A stretch of 64,000 bases of DNA from an uncultured Anaerolineae bacterium (GTDB taxonomy: Bacteria > Chloroflexota > Anaerolineae > JACIWP01), in contig CALIBQ010000003.1 in assembly GCA_938049385.1 (NCBI GenBank), positions 21,072 to 85,071 on the forward strand. The letters are read 5' to 3'. The notes under the pieces are model-generated. The model worked only from the letters and a program-made list of their open reading frames with translations, had not been told where the DNA came from and searched no databases. The position numbers and the translations under genes are program-made. Every line of letters starts with the position of its first letter. The stretch's first letter is position 1. Positions 16,393 to 25,389 of the stretch are shown here, piece by piece.

Positions 16393-18377
16393 TAGACATG
16401 AGCGAATATAAAGACCTGTTTCTCAGCGAGTCCCAGGAACACCTGCAAGCCATGAACCAGCACCTGCTGGCGCTGGAACAGCGGCCGGACAATGAAGAAG
16501 CGATGAACAGCGTGTTCCGGGCCGCCCATACCCTCAAGGGCATGGCCAGCACTATGGGCTACGAACAGATGGCCCAACTGGCTCATGCGCTCGAGGATTT
16601 GCTGGACGCTGTCCGCCAGCATCGGCTGATGCCCTCGCCGGCCTGGTTCGACCTGGCTTTCGGCGCCGCAGACGCTCTGCAGACACTGCTGAACGACATC
16701 GCCGGCGATCAGCCGGCCAGCGTTAACGTAGCGGACTGGGTAGAACGACTGCGTTCCTTCCTCGCCCGGAGCAAGCCCGCAGAAACGGATCCAGGCGCTC
16801 CTGCCGCCGCGACCAGCACAGCGCCGGCAACATCTCCAACAAAGCTTATCCGTCTGAAAATCCTGCTCGATCCCAATGCCTCTCTGAAAGGAGCCAGAGC
16901 GTTCTCCCTGCTCCGCCAGTTGGAGGAACTCGGCAGTGTAGTGGATTCCATGCCCCATGCCGACGACTTGCCGCACATGGATTGGGGCACGGAGCTGGTC
17001 GTCTTCCTGCTGACAGAACTGCCGGCCGGACAAATTGTGGAGGCGCTCCGCTCTGCACCGGACGTCATGCATGTGGAAGCTCACTGCGCGTCGGAAGCGC
17101 CGGAACCCGCCGGAGAACCCGCGCGCCCGGCCGACATTCCGGCCCCACAGACCGAAGCTCCAGCTCCGCCCGCACCGGCGCCCGTGGCTCCAACGGCCGA
17201 GACATCCGGCGCCGGCATGGTGCGCATCCGGCTCCAGCACCTGGACCATCTCCTCAATCTGGTAGGCGAGCTGGTCATCAGCCGCAGTCGGTTGTGGCAG
17301 GCCGCAGAACAAAGCCCCACCCCCGCCTTGCTGGAAGCCCTGGAAGATCATACACGTCTGCTGAATGAACTCCGCGATGCGGTCCTGGCCTCCCGTCTGG
17401 TTCCCATCGGACAGATTTTCGACCGCTTCCCGCGCATGGTGCGGGACCTGCTCAAACAGCAGGGGAAAGAGGCGCGCCTCATCATCGAAGGCCGGGACAT
17501 GGAGTTGGACCGGGCAGTGGTCGAGCGTCTGAGCGACCCGCTACTGCACCTCTTGCGCAACGCGGTGGACCATGGGCTGGAAGCGCCGGCAGAGCGGCTG
17601 GCGGCCGGCAAGCCGGCCGAGGGCCTCATCCGCCTCACCGCGCGTCCCGAACAGGATATGGCGGTGATCGAGGTTTCCGACGATGGGCGCGGACTGGAGC
17701 GAGAAGCGATTGAGCGCACCGCCGTGGCCCGCGGCCTCATTACGCCGGAGCAACTGCGCGAGATGACCGACGAGCAGGTTTCCCTGCTGATATGCGACCC
17801 GCGTTTCTCGACCAGCACTTCGGTAACCCAGATTTCCGGTCGGGGAGTCGGCATGGCGGTGGTCAAGCAGGCGGTGGAGGAACTGCGCGGCGAGCTGGAA
17901 ATCCTCTCGCGCCCTGGCAAGGGCACTACATTCCGCCTGCGTCTGCCCATCACCATTGCCTTGACCGAGGCCCTGCTGGTCCAGGCCGGCCCCGACCAGT
18001 ATGCCATCCCCTTGAACTATATCAACCGCCTGGTCGAGGTGGAGCATGAGCGCATTGGACTGCTGGGGGACAAGCGCGTGCTGAATCTGGACCGCACCAT
18101 TCCCCTGTTTTTCCTGCCCGAACTGCTGGGGGTTCCTGACCCGGCCGGCCCGGAGAGCGGCAGTGCTAACGGCCGCGCCTATGTGATACTGACAGGGCGC
18201 GGCCGGCAGGAAATCGGTGTTATGGTGGACCGGGTGCTGGGAAAAGACGAGATCGTGGTCAAGCCGCTCAAGGGCATCCTGCGCGCCGTGCCTGGTCTGG
18301 CCGGCGCCACCATTTTAGGAGACGGCCGGGTGGTGCTCATCCTTGACCTGGCCAACCTGGTTCAGCGCCGGCGCTGA
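16389..18377 (+). CDS. cheA: Chemotaxis histidine kinase CheA
   Basis: 662 residues. Order of domains: HPt with H47 (AAHTLKGMAS), a P2-like docking domain (about 155-240), a dimerisation helix pair (IRLQHLDHLLNLVGELVIS), the HATPase (N box LRNAVDHGLE, G1 SDDGRGL, G2 SGRGVGMAVV) and the CheW-like regulatory domain from about residue 520. All catalytic residues are present. Long Pro-Ala linkers separate the parts. It phosphorylates CheY and possibly the receiver of the first gene. The start overlaps the cheB stop (ATGA). An alternative start is three codons later. Confidence 0.95.
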   Translation: MIDMSEYKDLFLSESQEHLQAMNQHLLALEQRPDNEEAMNSVFRAAHTLKGMASTMGYEQMAQLAHALEDLLDAVRQHRLMPSPAWFDLAFGAADALQTLLNDIAGDQPASVNVADWVERLRSFLARSKPAETDPGAPAAATSTAPATSPTKLIRLKILLDPNASLKGARAFSLLRQLEELGSVVDSMPHADDLPHMDWGTELVVFLLTELPAGQIVEALRSAPDVMHVEAHCASEAPEPAGEPARPADIPAPQTEAPAPPAPAPVAPTAETSGAGMVRIRLQHLDHLLNLVGELVISRSRLWQAAEQSPTPALLEALEDHTRLLNELRDAVLASRLVPIGQIFDRFPRMVRDLLKQQGKEARLIIEGRDMELDRAVVERLSDPLLHLLRNAVDHGLEAPAERLAAGKPAEGLIRLTARPEQDMAVIEVSDDGRGLEREAIERTAVARGLITPEQLREMTDEQVSLLICDPRFSTSTSVTQISGRGVGMAVVKQAVEELRGELEILSRPGKGTTFRLRLPITIALTEALLVQAGPDQYAIPLNYINRLVEVEHERIGLLGDKRVLNLDRTIPLFFLPELLGVPDPAGPESGSANGRAYVILTGRGRQEIGVMVDRVLGKDEIVVKPLKGILRAVPGLAGATILGDGRVVLILDLANLVQRRR

Positions 18378-18383
18378 CTGGCC

Positions 18384-18842
18384 TCATCCCGGGAACCAGA
18401 TTTGCACCGGAGGAAGCATTCCCGTTATCTTTGTCGCTCTGGGCGGTTTGCGCCAGTACAGCAGATGGCCGGCACACTGGCAGTCTGAAGCGCCGAACCC
18501 CGGTACGATCCTGCGGGCGCCGCCGCACTGCACCAGCAGTTCCGCCCATTCACATTCCTCCCGCTTGGCATCGAACTCAGCCCATACCGCCTGCACCACA
18601 GCGGCCGGCAGGAGGTAGTCAATGTGCCAGCGGATGCGTTTGTCTGACCGCAGATGCCGTTCGACGCGTGCCCGCACCCCGCCGGCGCCCCGGGCGCTCC
18701 CGACATACGCATAACAGCCGGCCGGCAGTGAGACCATCCCCAACCGCCCGATGCGCATCACCTGGCCGGCGGGGAGATACAGCCACAGGATATAGGTGCC
18801 CGGACGACTCCACTCGCCTGGTAGCTCCCTCATGCGCATCAT
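18384..18842 (-). CDS. DUF123 GIY-YIG-like nuclease domain protein
   Basis: About 152 residues, with the start placed at 18842 because earlier codons run into the dispersed repeat at 18870. The pattern GTYILWLYLPAG ... GCYAYVGSARG ... RVERHLR ... RWHIDYLLP is the DUF123 branch of the GIY-YIG superfamily, often fused to or found near endonuclease III. The C-terminal CQCAGHLLYW has the Cys/His residues typical of the family. It may be a small DNA-processing nuclease; no activity is proven for the family as a whole. It converges on cheA with only 6 nt between stops and no terminator. Confidence 0.75.
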   Translation of the reverse strand: MMRMRELPGEWSRPGTYILWLYLPAGQVMRIGRLGMVSLPAGCYAYVGSARGAGGVRARVERHLRSDKRIRWHIDYLLPAAVVQAVWAEFDAKREECEWAELLVQCGGARRIVPGFGASDCQCAGHLLYWRKPPRATKITGMLPPVQIWFPG

Positions 18843-18869
18843 CCCACCGCTTTCGATACGCAAACCAAC

Positions 18870-19030
18870 GAGGGTGTTGAAAAGATTTGCGGGTATTGGC
18901 TCATCGCCTGGCAGTGGAAGCTGCGGGCCTGCGTCGCCTTCGCCAAGCCTGCGCAAGCAGGCTTCGCAGTTGTTGTCGCGGCTTCAGCCGCCAGGCCGCT
19001 CCTCCACAGATTGTATGTTTGGACTTTTTG
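18870..19030. repeat. Dispersed repeat, copy B (inverted relative to copy A)
   Basis: It begins GAGGGTGTTGAAAAGATTTG and ends ACTTTTTG. The left part (GCGGGTATTGGCTCATCGCC) is the complement of the right end of copy A, and the right part (CCACAGATTGTATGTTT) the complement of its left end. It is about 50 bp shorter inside. It lies between a divergent gene pair, right before the EF-G2 promoter. Confidence 0.75.
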
Positions 19031-19033
19031 TTT

Positions 19034-19062
19034 TTGCCAATCAAGCCGTATTCGGTTACAAT
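19034..19062 (+). promoter_or_regulatory. Promoter of the EF-G2 gene
   Basis: TTGCCA (19034-19039), a 17-nt spacer and TACAAT (19057-19062), directly after repeat copy B. The leader to the start codon is about 147 nt and contains a GCGGCAG/CTGCCGC stem. Confidence 0.65.
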
Positions 19063-19215
19063 AAAAATATGGGATTTTCCCATTCGCATACTCACCCAAA
19101 GGGGAATGTCGTGCGGCAGACTGTGTGAAGGGTACCGCCTGCCGCCATTTTTGTGACCGTCAGCCGGCGGTCAGCCCAGCTCGGAACAACCTAATGCTAT
19201 CATCGGGAGGGATGG

Positions 19216-21288
19216 ATGTCAACGTACAGCCCTGATAAAATCCGCAACGTGGTGCTCGTGGGACACAGCAGTTCCGGCAAAACCACCCTGGCCGAGGCCA
19301 TCCTGTTCAATACGGGCGCGCTCAAACGCCGCGGCCTGGTGGATGATGGCAACACCGTTTCCGACTTCGACCCCGAGGAAATCCGGCGCAAGATTTCCAT
19401 CAACACTTCCGTCCTGCCCTGCGAGTACCAGCAGGCCAAGATCAACGTTCTGGATGCGCCCGGCTATCTGGACTTTGCCGGCGAGGTGAAGGGCGCCATC
19501 GCCGCGGCCGACACCGCCGTCGTGGTGGTGGATGCCGTGGCCGGCGTGGAGGTCGGCACCGAACTGGTCTGGTCCTACCTCGACGAAGCGAACCTGCCGC
19601 GGGTCGTCTTCGTCAATAAGATGGACCGCGAGAACGCCAACTTCGGGCGTGTGATCTCTCAGCTCTCCGACCTCTTCGAAACCCGCATCATCCCCTTCCA
19701 GCTCCCTATTGGCACTCAGGAGACCTTCCAGGGCGTGGTGGACGTCATCAAGATGAAAGCCTACATGGGGGAGGATGGCAAAGAGGCGGAGGTGCCGGCG
19801 GAACTGCGGGAGCAGGCCGGCGAATATCGCCAGGCCATCGTCGAAGTCGCCGCCGAAAGCGATGACGAGCTTATCATGAAGTACCTGGAAGGCGAGGAGC
19901 TTACCCTCGAGGAAATCGTGCGCGGCCTGCGCAAACGCATCGCGGAGAACGAAGTGGTGGGCGTGTTCTGCGGTTCCGCCCTGAAGAATATTGGTATTCG
20001 CGCGCTGGTGGACGCCTTTGTGGATTATCTGCCCTCGCCGGCGGAGCGCGTCATCGTCGGCAAGCGCGTCAACTCCGGCGAAGAGGTCGAACTGCGTGCC
20101 GAAGCCGGCGGTCCCCTAGTGGCGCGCGTCTTCAAGACCACCGCTGACCCCTACGTCGGCAAACTGAGCTACTTCCGGGTGCTCTCCGGCACCATGCGCA
20201 GTGATTCGCGCGTGGTCAACGCCTCGGACGGCAGCGAAGAGCGCATCGGCACCATCTTCTTCATGCGGGGCAAAGAACAGCTCCCCACGGAAGAAGTGGG
20301 GCCAGGGGATATCGGCGCAGTCGCCAAGCTCTCCAAGACCACGACCGGCGAGACTCTGTGCAGTAAGGATGACCCAATTACGGTGGAACCCATCAAGTTC
20401 CCCAACCCGGTCTACAGCGTCGCCATCTTCCCCAAGACCAAGGCGGACCTGGACAAGATGTCCAGCGCCCTGGCGCGACTGCTGGAAGAGGACCCGACGC
20501 TGAAGGTAGAGCGGGAGCCGGGCACCGGCGAGACCATCATGTCTGGCATGGGCGATACCCATATTGACATCGCCGTTCGCAAACTGCAGGCCAAATTCGG
20601 CCTGGAGCTGGTCACTGACGTGCCCAAGGTGCCCTACCGCGAGACCATCACCAAGGTCGCATCGGCGCAGGGCCGGCATAAGAAGCAGACGGGCGGCCGC
20701 GGCCAGTTCGGTGATGTCTTCATCCGCTTCGAGCCGCTGGAGCGCGGCGCCGGCTTCGAGTTCGCCGATGAAATCTTCGGCGGCGCCGTCCCCAAGAACT
20801 ACATCCCGGCGGTCGAAAAAGGCTTGCGCGAAATCATGGAGCACGGCGTGCTCGCCGGCTATCCCACTGTGGACTTCCGGGCCGTGCTGTACGACGGCTC
20901 CTACCACCCGGTGGACTCCTCGGAACTGGCCTTCAAGCTCGCCGCGCACCTGGCGTTCAAGAAAGGCATCCCCGAGGCCGGCCCGGTGCTCCTGGAACCC
21001 ATCATGCTGGTGAAGGTCACCGTGCCCGAAGAGTACATGGGCGATGTCATCAGCGATTTCAACACCCGCCGCGGCCGCGTCCAGGGCATGCATCAGGAAA
21101 AGGGCAAGGCCACCGTCACCGCCCTGGTCCCGCTGGCGGAGATGCTCCGCTATGCCATTGACCTGCGCGGCCTGACCCAAGGACGCGGGCTGTTTACCAT
21201 GGAGTTCTCGCACTACGACATCGTGCCCAGCCACATCGCCCAGAAGATCATCGAGCAGGCCGCCAAGGAAAAGGCGGAGAACGAATAA
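19216..21288 (+). CDS. Elongation factor G, EF-G2-type paralogue
   Basis: 690 residues, the usual five EF-G domains. GTPase motifs: G1 GHSSSGKTTL, G3 DAPGYLDF, G4 NKMD, G5 CGSALKN. The G3 box DAPGY in place of DTPGH, and Ser in the P loop, place it with the EF-G2/FusA2 group found beside the housekeeping EF-G in Thermus and several deep-branching bacteria. The His that activates water in canonical EF-G (GH) is Tyr, so GTP hydrolysis may be slow. GGGAGGG lies 4 nt before the start. It stands alone, without rps12/rps7/tuf, which also argues against the main fusA. Confidence 0.85.
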   Translation: MSTYSPDKIRNVVLVGHSSSGKTTLAEAILFNTGALKRRGLVDDGNTVSDFDPEEIRRKISINTSVLPCEYQQAKINVLDAPGYLDFAGEVKGAIAAADTAVVVVDAVAGVEVGTELVWSYLDEANLPRVVFVNKMDRENANFGRVISQLSDLFETRIIPFQLPIGTQETFQGVVDVIKMKAYMGEDGKEAEVPAELREQAGEYRQAIVEVAAESDDELIMKYLEGEELTLEEIVRGLRKRIAENEVVGVFCGSALKNIGIRALVDAFVDYLPSPAERVIVGKRVNSGEEVELRAEAGGPLVARVFKTTADPYVGKLSYFRVLSGTMRSDSRVVNASDGSEERIGTIFFMRGKEQLPTEEVGPGDIGAVAKLSKTTTGETLCSKDDPITVEPIKFPNPVYSVAIFPKTKADLDKMSSALARLLEEDPTLKVEREPGTGETIMSGMGDTHIDIAVRKLQAKFGLELVTDVPKVPYRETITKVASAQGRHKKQTGGRGQFGDVFIRFEPLERGAGFEFADEIFGGAVPKNYIPAVEKGLREIMEHGVLAGYPTVDFRAVLYDGSYHPVDSSELAFKLAAHLAFKKGIPEAGPVLLEPIMLVKVTVPEEYMGDVISDFNTRRGRVQGMHQEKGKATVTALVPLAEMLRYAIDLRGLTQGRGLFTMEFSHYDIVPSHIAQKIIEQAAKEKAENE

Positions 21289-21301
21289 ATCCCCGGTAAG
21301 C

Positions 21302-21332
21302 AAAAAGGAGGCCAGTGATGGCCTCCTTTTTT
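21302..21332. terminator. Bidirectional factor-independent terminator
   Basis: A 12-bp stem (AAAAAGGAGGCC / GGCCTCCTTTTT) with a 6-nt loop and T-runs on both strands sits between EF-G2 and the convergent TPR gene. Confidence 0.9.
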
Positions 21333-21348
21333 GTCCCTCAATGATGCT

Positions 21349-21903
21349 TCACACTCTCATCAGCCGGCTCATGATGCGGAACAGCCAGCGGAATATCCTC
21401 TGTTTGAACGTCAGCCTCTGGCCGGCGGCCAGCATGCGCTCATACGTGAACAACGATTCCAACCACCGATGGTGAGTGACCTGCAGGCGCGTCAGCGCGG
21501 CCAAGGTCACCCGCGCATTTTCACGCTCCCCCAGCTCCTCAAATATGGCGGCGGCCTGCCGATAATACTTAGAGGCGCGCCCGGCCTGGCCGCGGCGCTC
21601 ATACATGCTCCCCAGATTGCCCAGCACTTGGGCCTCCTCGGAGCGCCGGCCCAGCCGGCGGAATGCCTCCAGCGCCTCCAGCAGTAAGCGCTCTGCGCCG
21701 ACATAATCCCCGCGCTGGATGGCCAGCACGCCCAGGTTCACCTGCATCTCGGCCCGTCCGGCCGTGTCGCCGGCATGCTCAAAATGCGCCAGGGCACGCT
21801 GAAAGGCATCCTCTGCCGATTGGTAATCCCCGCGGCGGAATGCTTCGACCCCCTCGGATTTCAACACTTCGATCTCACTGGCCGGCACTATCCGCTCGTC
21901 CAT
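21349..21903 (-). CDS. TPR-repeat protein
   Basis: 184 residues from the ATG at 21903. About three tetratricopeptide repeats are visible between residues 13 and 140 (GVEAFRRGDYQSAEDAFQRAL, GVLAIQRGDYVGAERLLLEAL, GSMYERRGQAGRASKYYRQAA). The C-terminus is basic and hydrophobic (IFRWLFRIMSRLMRV), perhaps a membrane-surface helix. It overlaps the end of the histidine kinase gene by 29 nt, so it is probably translationally coupled and may scaffold that kinase. No enzyme domain is present. Confidence 0.8.
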   Translation of the reverse strand: MDERIVPASEIEVLKSEGVEAFRRGDYQSAEDAFQRALAHFEHAGDTAGRAEMQVNLGVLAIQRGDYVGAERLLLEALEAFRRLGRRSEEAQVLGNLGSMYERRGQAGRASKYYRQAAAIFEELGERENARVTLAALTRLQVTHHRWLESLFTYERMLAAGQRLTFKQRIFRWLFRIMSRLMRV

Positions 21904-23662
21904 GCTGTCCCATGTGCTCCTTGTCCATCGGTCCGGCCACCGCCAGCGGGGGCGTCTCCCAAATCTCCGGCCGCAAGGGCACATCCAGGGTCACCAGCGT
22001 CCCCCGCTCGCGCCCCTCGCTCAGGGAATAGATCATCAGCGTCCCATCCAGCAGGGCGGCTCGCTCCCGCATATTCAGCAGACCCAGGCTCCCCCGCTCA
22101 TCGTAATTGCGCTCCACTTCCAAGCGGTGAAAGCCACTGCCGTCATCTTCGACCTCCACATGCAGGCGCTGTTCATCGAGAGAGAGCCTGAGCCAGATGT
22201 TCTGCGGCCGGCCGTGCCGGCGGGCATTGTTGACCGCCTCTTGGATGATGGAGAAAATCGTGCCCTCGACTTTCGATTTGATCCTGCCGCTGTACGGCTG
22301 TGCCTCCAGATGCACCTGCAGGGTCTTATCAGAGGATAACTGCTCGACATAGGACTGCAGGGCGGCCAGCAGTCCCCGGGTCTCCAGGATGACCGGGCGA
22401 AGCTCGAACAGCAGGAGGCGCACCTGGCGGGAGGCCTGGCGAGCTGTCTGCCGCACCGATTCCAGCTCCGCCGGCACATCTTCCGGCTTTTTCTCCAACA
22501 GCCGTTCGATATGGTCTATGTTCCAGGTGATGGCCGTTAGCTGGGCGGCGATGCCGTCGTGCAGGTTGCGGGCCAGCTCTTTCCGCACATCCTCCTGGGC
22601 GGTGATGATCTTGTCCCGCTCTTCCCGCAGGGACTGATACAGCCGGGCGTTCTCGATAGCGATGGCGGCCTGGCCGGCGATGGTCATCAATAGGGCCTCA
22701 TCATCCGCATCAAACCCCTCGCCCGAATACTTGTTCAGCACCTCCAGCACCCCGATGGTCTTGCCCTTGATCTGCAAAGGTACGCACAGCACCGATTGGG
22801 TGAGGAAACCGGTGCGTGCGTCAATATGGCGGGCAAAGCGGGGATCATGTGCCACATCATTCACGATAAGGGGTTTGCCGTGGGTCGCCACCCAGCCGGC
22901 AATGCCCTCCGACATGGGAATGCGCGAATGCTGTAAGACCGTGCCTTTCTCACCCAGGGCGATCTCAAAGACCAGCTCCTGGCGCTCCTCATCAATCAGC
23001 ATCAGCGACGCCGCACTGGCGTTGACGATGCTGGCGGCAATGCCCACCGTATCCACCAGCAGGCGGTTCAGGTCCAGCGTGGAGACCATGCGCTGGCCGA
23101 TCTGGAAAAACAGCTCCAACTGCGTCAGCTTGTCCCGGCTGACGCTCAGGTCGTGCACCAGCCGCAGGAGCGTGCCCACATTGGCCGCGGCATGCTGGAG
23201 CATGGCCCGGTAATCGGGTGGGACCGGGTTATCGGCGGTAAATCCCACCGTCAGCGTGCCCACCACCTCTGCGCCGGCCAGCAGAGGCACGTTCACCAGC
23301 AGGATAATCGCCCCGTCGCTGATGCGCGCTTCCGAGGGCGCCGGCATCGTGACCACGTACATGCGGCGCTGGAGCAGTTCACCGAGCACCGCCTGCTCCC
23401 AGCGCCCAAGCTGGCGCAGGGCCGGCTCCGACCAATCCCCGTGGCGAACGCGCACCGGCGCCTTCCCCGGCTGGCCGACGAACAGCAGAGCGCCGGCGCC
23501 GGCACCACATTCCAGGATGACGCGATCCAGCATCCCCGGCGCAATCAGTTTCACATCGCGCGACAAAAGCAGATCGCTCAGACCGGGGAGAGTCAGGAAT
23601 CGTGATGTATTCTCGGGGAGCAGGAAAGGCCCTGTCAAGACGGCTTGCTCCTGTTTCACCAC
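21875..23662 (-). CDS. Sensor histidine kinase with GAF domain (NarL/HisKA_3 class)
   Basis: 595 residues. Residues 30-170 form a degenerate first GAF-like region and residues 198-340 a clear GAF domain. HisKA_3 follows with the phospho-acceptor H368 (ARNLHDGIAAQLTAI). The HATPase has N box IIQEAVNNARRHG and G1 EDDGSGFH, then GSLGLLNMRERA. It has no membrane helix, so it senses a cytoplasmic ligand. This class normally pairs with a LuxR-type regulator, but the nearest such gene is 31353, on the other strand. The start is GTG at 23662 (or 23659); no strong ribosome site is visible. A TATAAT lies at 23689-23694. Confidence 0.88.
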   Translation of the reverse strand: MVKQEQAVLTGPFLLPENTSRFLTLPGLSDLLLSRDVKLIAPGMLDRVILECGAGAGALLFVGQPGKAPVRVRHGDWSEPALRQLGRWEQAVLGELLQRRMYVVTMPAPSEARISDGAIILLVNVPLLAGAEVVGTLTVGFTADNPVPPDYRAMLQHAAANVGTLLRLVHDLSVSRDKLTQLELFFQIGQRMVSTLDLNRLLVDTVGIAASIVNASAASLMLIDEERQELVFEIALGEKGTVLQHSRIPMSEGIAGWVATHGKPLIVNDVAHDPRFARHIDARTGFLTQSVLCVPLQIKGKTIGVLEVLNKYSGEGFDADDEALLMTIAGQAAIAIENARLYQSLREERDKIITAQEDVRKELARNLHDGIAAQLTAITWNIDHIERLLEKKPEDVPAELESVRQTARQASRQVRLLLFELRPVILETRGLLAALQSYVEQLSSDKTLQVHLEAQPYSGRIKSKVEGTIFSIIQEAVNNARRHGRPQNIWLRLSLDEQRLHVEVEDDGSGFHRLEVERNYDERGSLGLLNMRERAALLDGTLMIYSLSEGRERGTLVTLDVPLRPEIWETPPLAVAGPMDKEHMGQHGRADSAGQ

Positions 23663-23700
23663 CTGTCGAGGGGTGCTCGTACCACCCCATTATACAGCAT

Positions 23701-24369
23701 TTACAGGGTGATATCCAGCAGTCCCTCGCCCAGCCGGCGCAAAGTATCCACAGAAAGCTCGCTCAACAACATGGCCAGCCGCAGATACAGCACGTTGGCC
23801 GGTTTCAGGACAAACTCCCGCACGTCCGCCGGCATCTGCTCCAGCAGTTCCAGCATCTGCCGCTCTTTCTCCGAGTGCGAGAGCAGGCTTTCATCGGTAA
23901 AATAGGTCAGGGGAACATGCAGAAAATCGGCCAGCCGGCGCAGGTGCGAAAAGGGGATGTCCTCCTTGCCGTACTCATAGCTAGCGATAGTCTCGGAATC
24001 TACCCCCAGCACCCGTGCACACTCGCTCAGGCTCTGGCTGGCGGCCAGCCGCGCCTGCCGCAGGAGCACCCCGATCATCCGCCGGCGGACGGCCAGGAAC
24101 ATCTGCGGGGGCAGGGAGGCCACTTCCTGGTGCTCCGCCTGCGGCTCATGCCAGAAGTAAGTGACCGGGACATCAAAATGCCGGCTCAGCAGTTCCAACT
24201 GCGGCAGGCTCACTTCTTTGTCGCCGGCTTCATACGCCAGGTATTCCTCGGGGGACACGCCCAGCAGACCAGCACATTCTGCCACTTCCACGCCGGCACC
24301 CAACCTCGCCCGCCGCAACAGCTCCGCTACGGTGCGGGGCACTGCCCGCGCCTCCGCCTGCACATCCAT
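23701..24369 (-). CDS. Transcriptional regulator with two XRE helix-turn-helix domains
   Basis: 222 residues from the ATG at 24369, which has AGGAGGTG 7 nt upstream. Two XRE HTH domains are in tandem: residues 15-70 (LLRRARLGAGVEVAECAGLLG ... YEAGDKEVSLPQLELLSRHF) and residues 95-155 (LLRQARLAASQSLSECARVLG ... YEYGKEDIPFSHLRRLADFL). Each is followed by a DVPVTYFW or HVPLTYFTD segment. The duplication suggests it binds two half-sites without needing to dimerise. It is read toward the kinase gene, 38 nt away, and may control it or the divergent tlyA. Confidence 0.85.
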   Translation of the reverse strand: MDVQAEARAVPRTVAELLRRARLGAGVEVAECAGLLGVSPEEYLAYEAGDKEVSLPQLELLSRHFDVPVTYFWHEPQAEHQEVASLPPQMFLAVRRRMIGVLLRQARLAASQSLSECARVLGVDSETIASYEYGKEDIPFSHLRRLADFLHVPLTYFTDESLLSHSEKERQMLELLEQMPADVREFVLKPANVLYLRLAMLLSELSVDTLRRLGEGLLDITL

Positions 24370-24553
24370 CCGCGCACCTCCTGCCGAAAACTGCCGGCCC
24401 ACCGCACGAGTCACGCCTCGTGTTATGGAAACTTCACCTCTCCCATTATAACACACTCCCCCACCGCCTGCAACAACCGGTGCCCGCCGGCTTTGCCGCC
24501 GGCACGCACTGTGCTACAATTCCAGGCAAATCACCAAACGCAAGCATGGGAAT

Positions 24554-25384
24554 ATGTCCAGGACAGAACGACAGCGCCTCGATATCCTGCTGGTGGAACG
24601 CGGCCTAGCGGAGACGCGCGAGAAAGCCCGCCGGCTCATCATGGCCGGCCAGGTGCTGGTCAACGATCAGCCCATCCAGAAACCCGGCACAGCGGTGCCG
24701 CTCGATGCGGACATCCGCCTGACCGGACAGATGCGCTACGTCAGCCGCGGTGGATGGAAGCTGGAGGCCGCGCTGGAGCGGTTCAGCATTGATGTTGCCG
24801 GCTGGGTAGCGGCCGATATTGGCGCCTCCACCGGCGGCTTCACCGACTGCCTCCTTCAGCGCGGTGCGAAGAAAGTATACGCCGTTGACGTGGGATACGG
24901 TCAGCTCGCCTGGTCCCTGCGGCAGGACCCGCGCGTGGTAGTGATGGAACGGGTCAACGCCCGGTACCTGGAACGGCTGCCCGAAGAGGTGGACCTTGTC
25001 ACGATCGATGTCTCGTTCATCTCCCTGCTGTTGATCCTTCCGGCGGCGGTGCGCCTGCTCAAGCCGGAGGGCCTTATTATCGCGCTCATCAAGCCGCAGT
25101 TCGAGGCCGGCCGGGAACAAGTAGGCAAAGGGGGTGTGGTGCGGGAGCCGGCGGTGCACCGCGCCGTGCTGGAGAAGGTCCTGCGCGGTGCGCTGGAACT
25201 GCGCCTTATGCCGTTCGGCCTCATCCCCTCGCCCATTCGTGGGCCGGCCGGCAACATCGAATTCTTGGCCGGCTGGCAGTGGATGGGCGAGAAATGGACC
25301 GCCGCCGATGAGGATGCCGTTCCTCTCCTAATTGCAGAAGCACTGCAAGAGGTAGAGCGCAATCCCCCCAGCGAGGATGAATGA
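24554..25384 (+). CDS. tlyA: TlyA-family rRNA methyltransferase
   Basis: 276 residues. An N-terminal S4 RNA-binding domain (LDILLVERGLAETREKARRLI to about residue 65) precedes the RrmJ-like methyltransferase with ADIGASTGGFTDCLLQRGA, the SAM-binding loop, and VDLVTIDVSFISL. Catalytic residues of the K-D-K-E type are consistent with K74 in RGGWKLEAAL and K181 in IKPQFEAGR. TlyA adds 2'-O-methyl groups to cytidines in 16S and 23S rRNA (the capreomycin-sensitivity sites). It is divergent from the XRE regulator and converges on cinA with a 5-nt gap. Confidence 0.93.
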   Translation: MSRTERQRLDILLVERGLAETREKARRLIMAGQVLVNDQPIQKPGTAVPLDADIRLTGQMRYVSRGGWKLEAALERFSIDVAGWVAADIGASTGGFTDCLLQRGAKKVYAVDVGYGQLAWSLRQDPRVVVMERVNARYLERLPEEVDLVTIDVSFISLLLILPAAVRLLKPEGLIIALIKPQFEAGREQVGKGGVVREPAVHRAVLEKVLRGALELRLMPFGLIPSPIRGPAGNIEFLAGWQWMGEKWTAADEDAVPLLIAEALQEVERNPPSEDE

Positions 25385-25389
25385 ACGGG

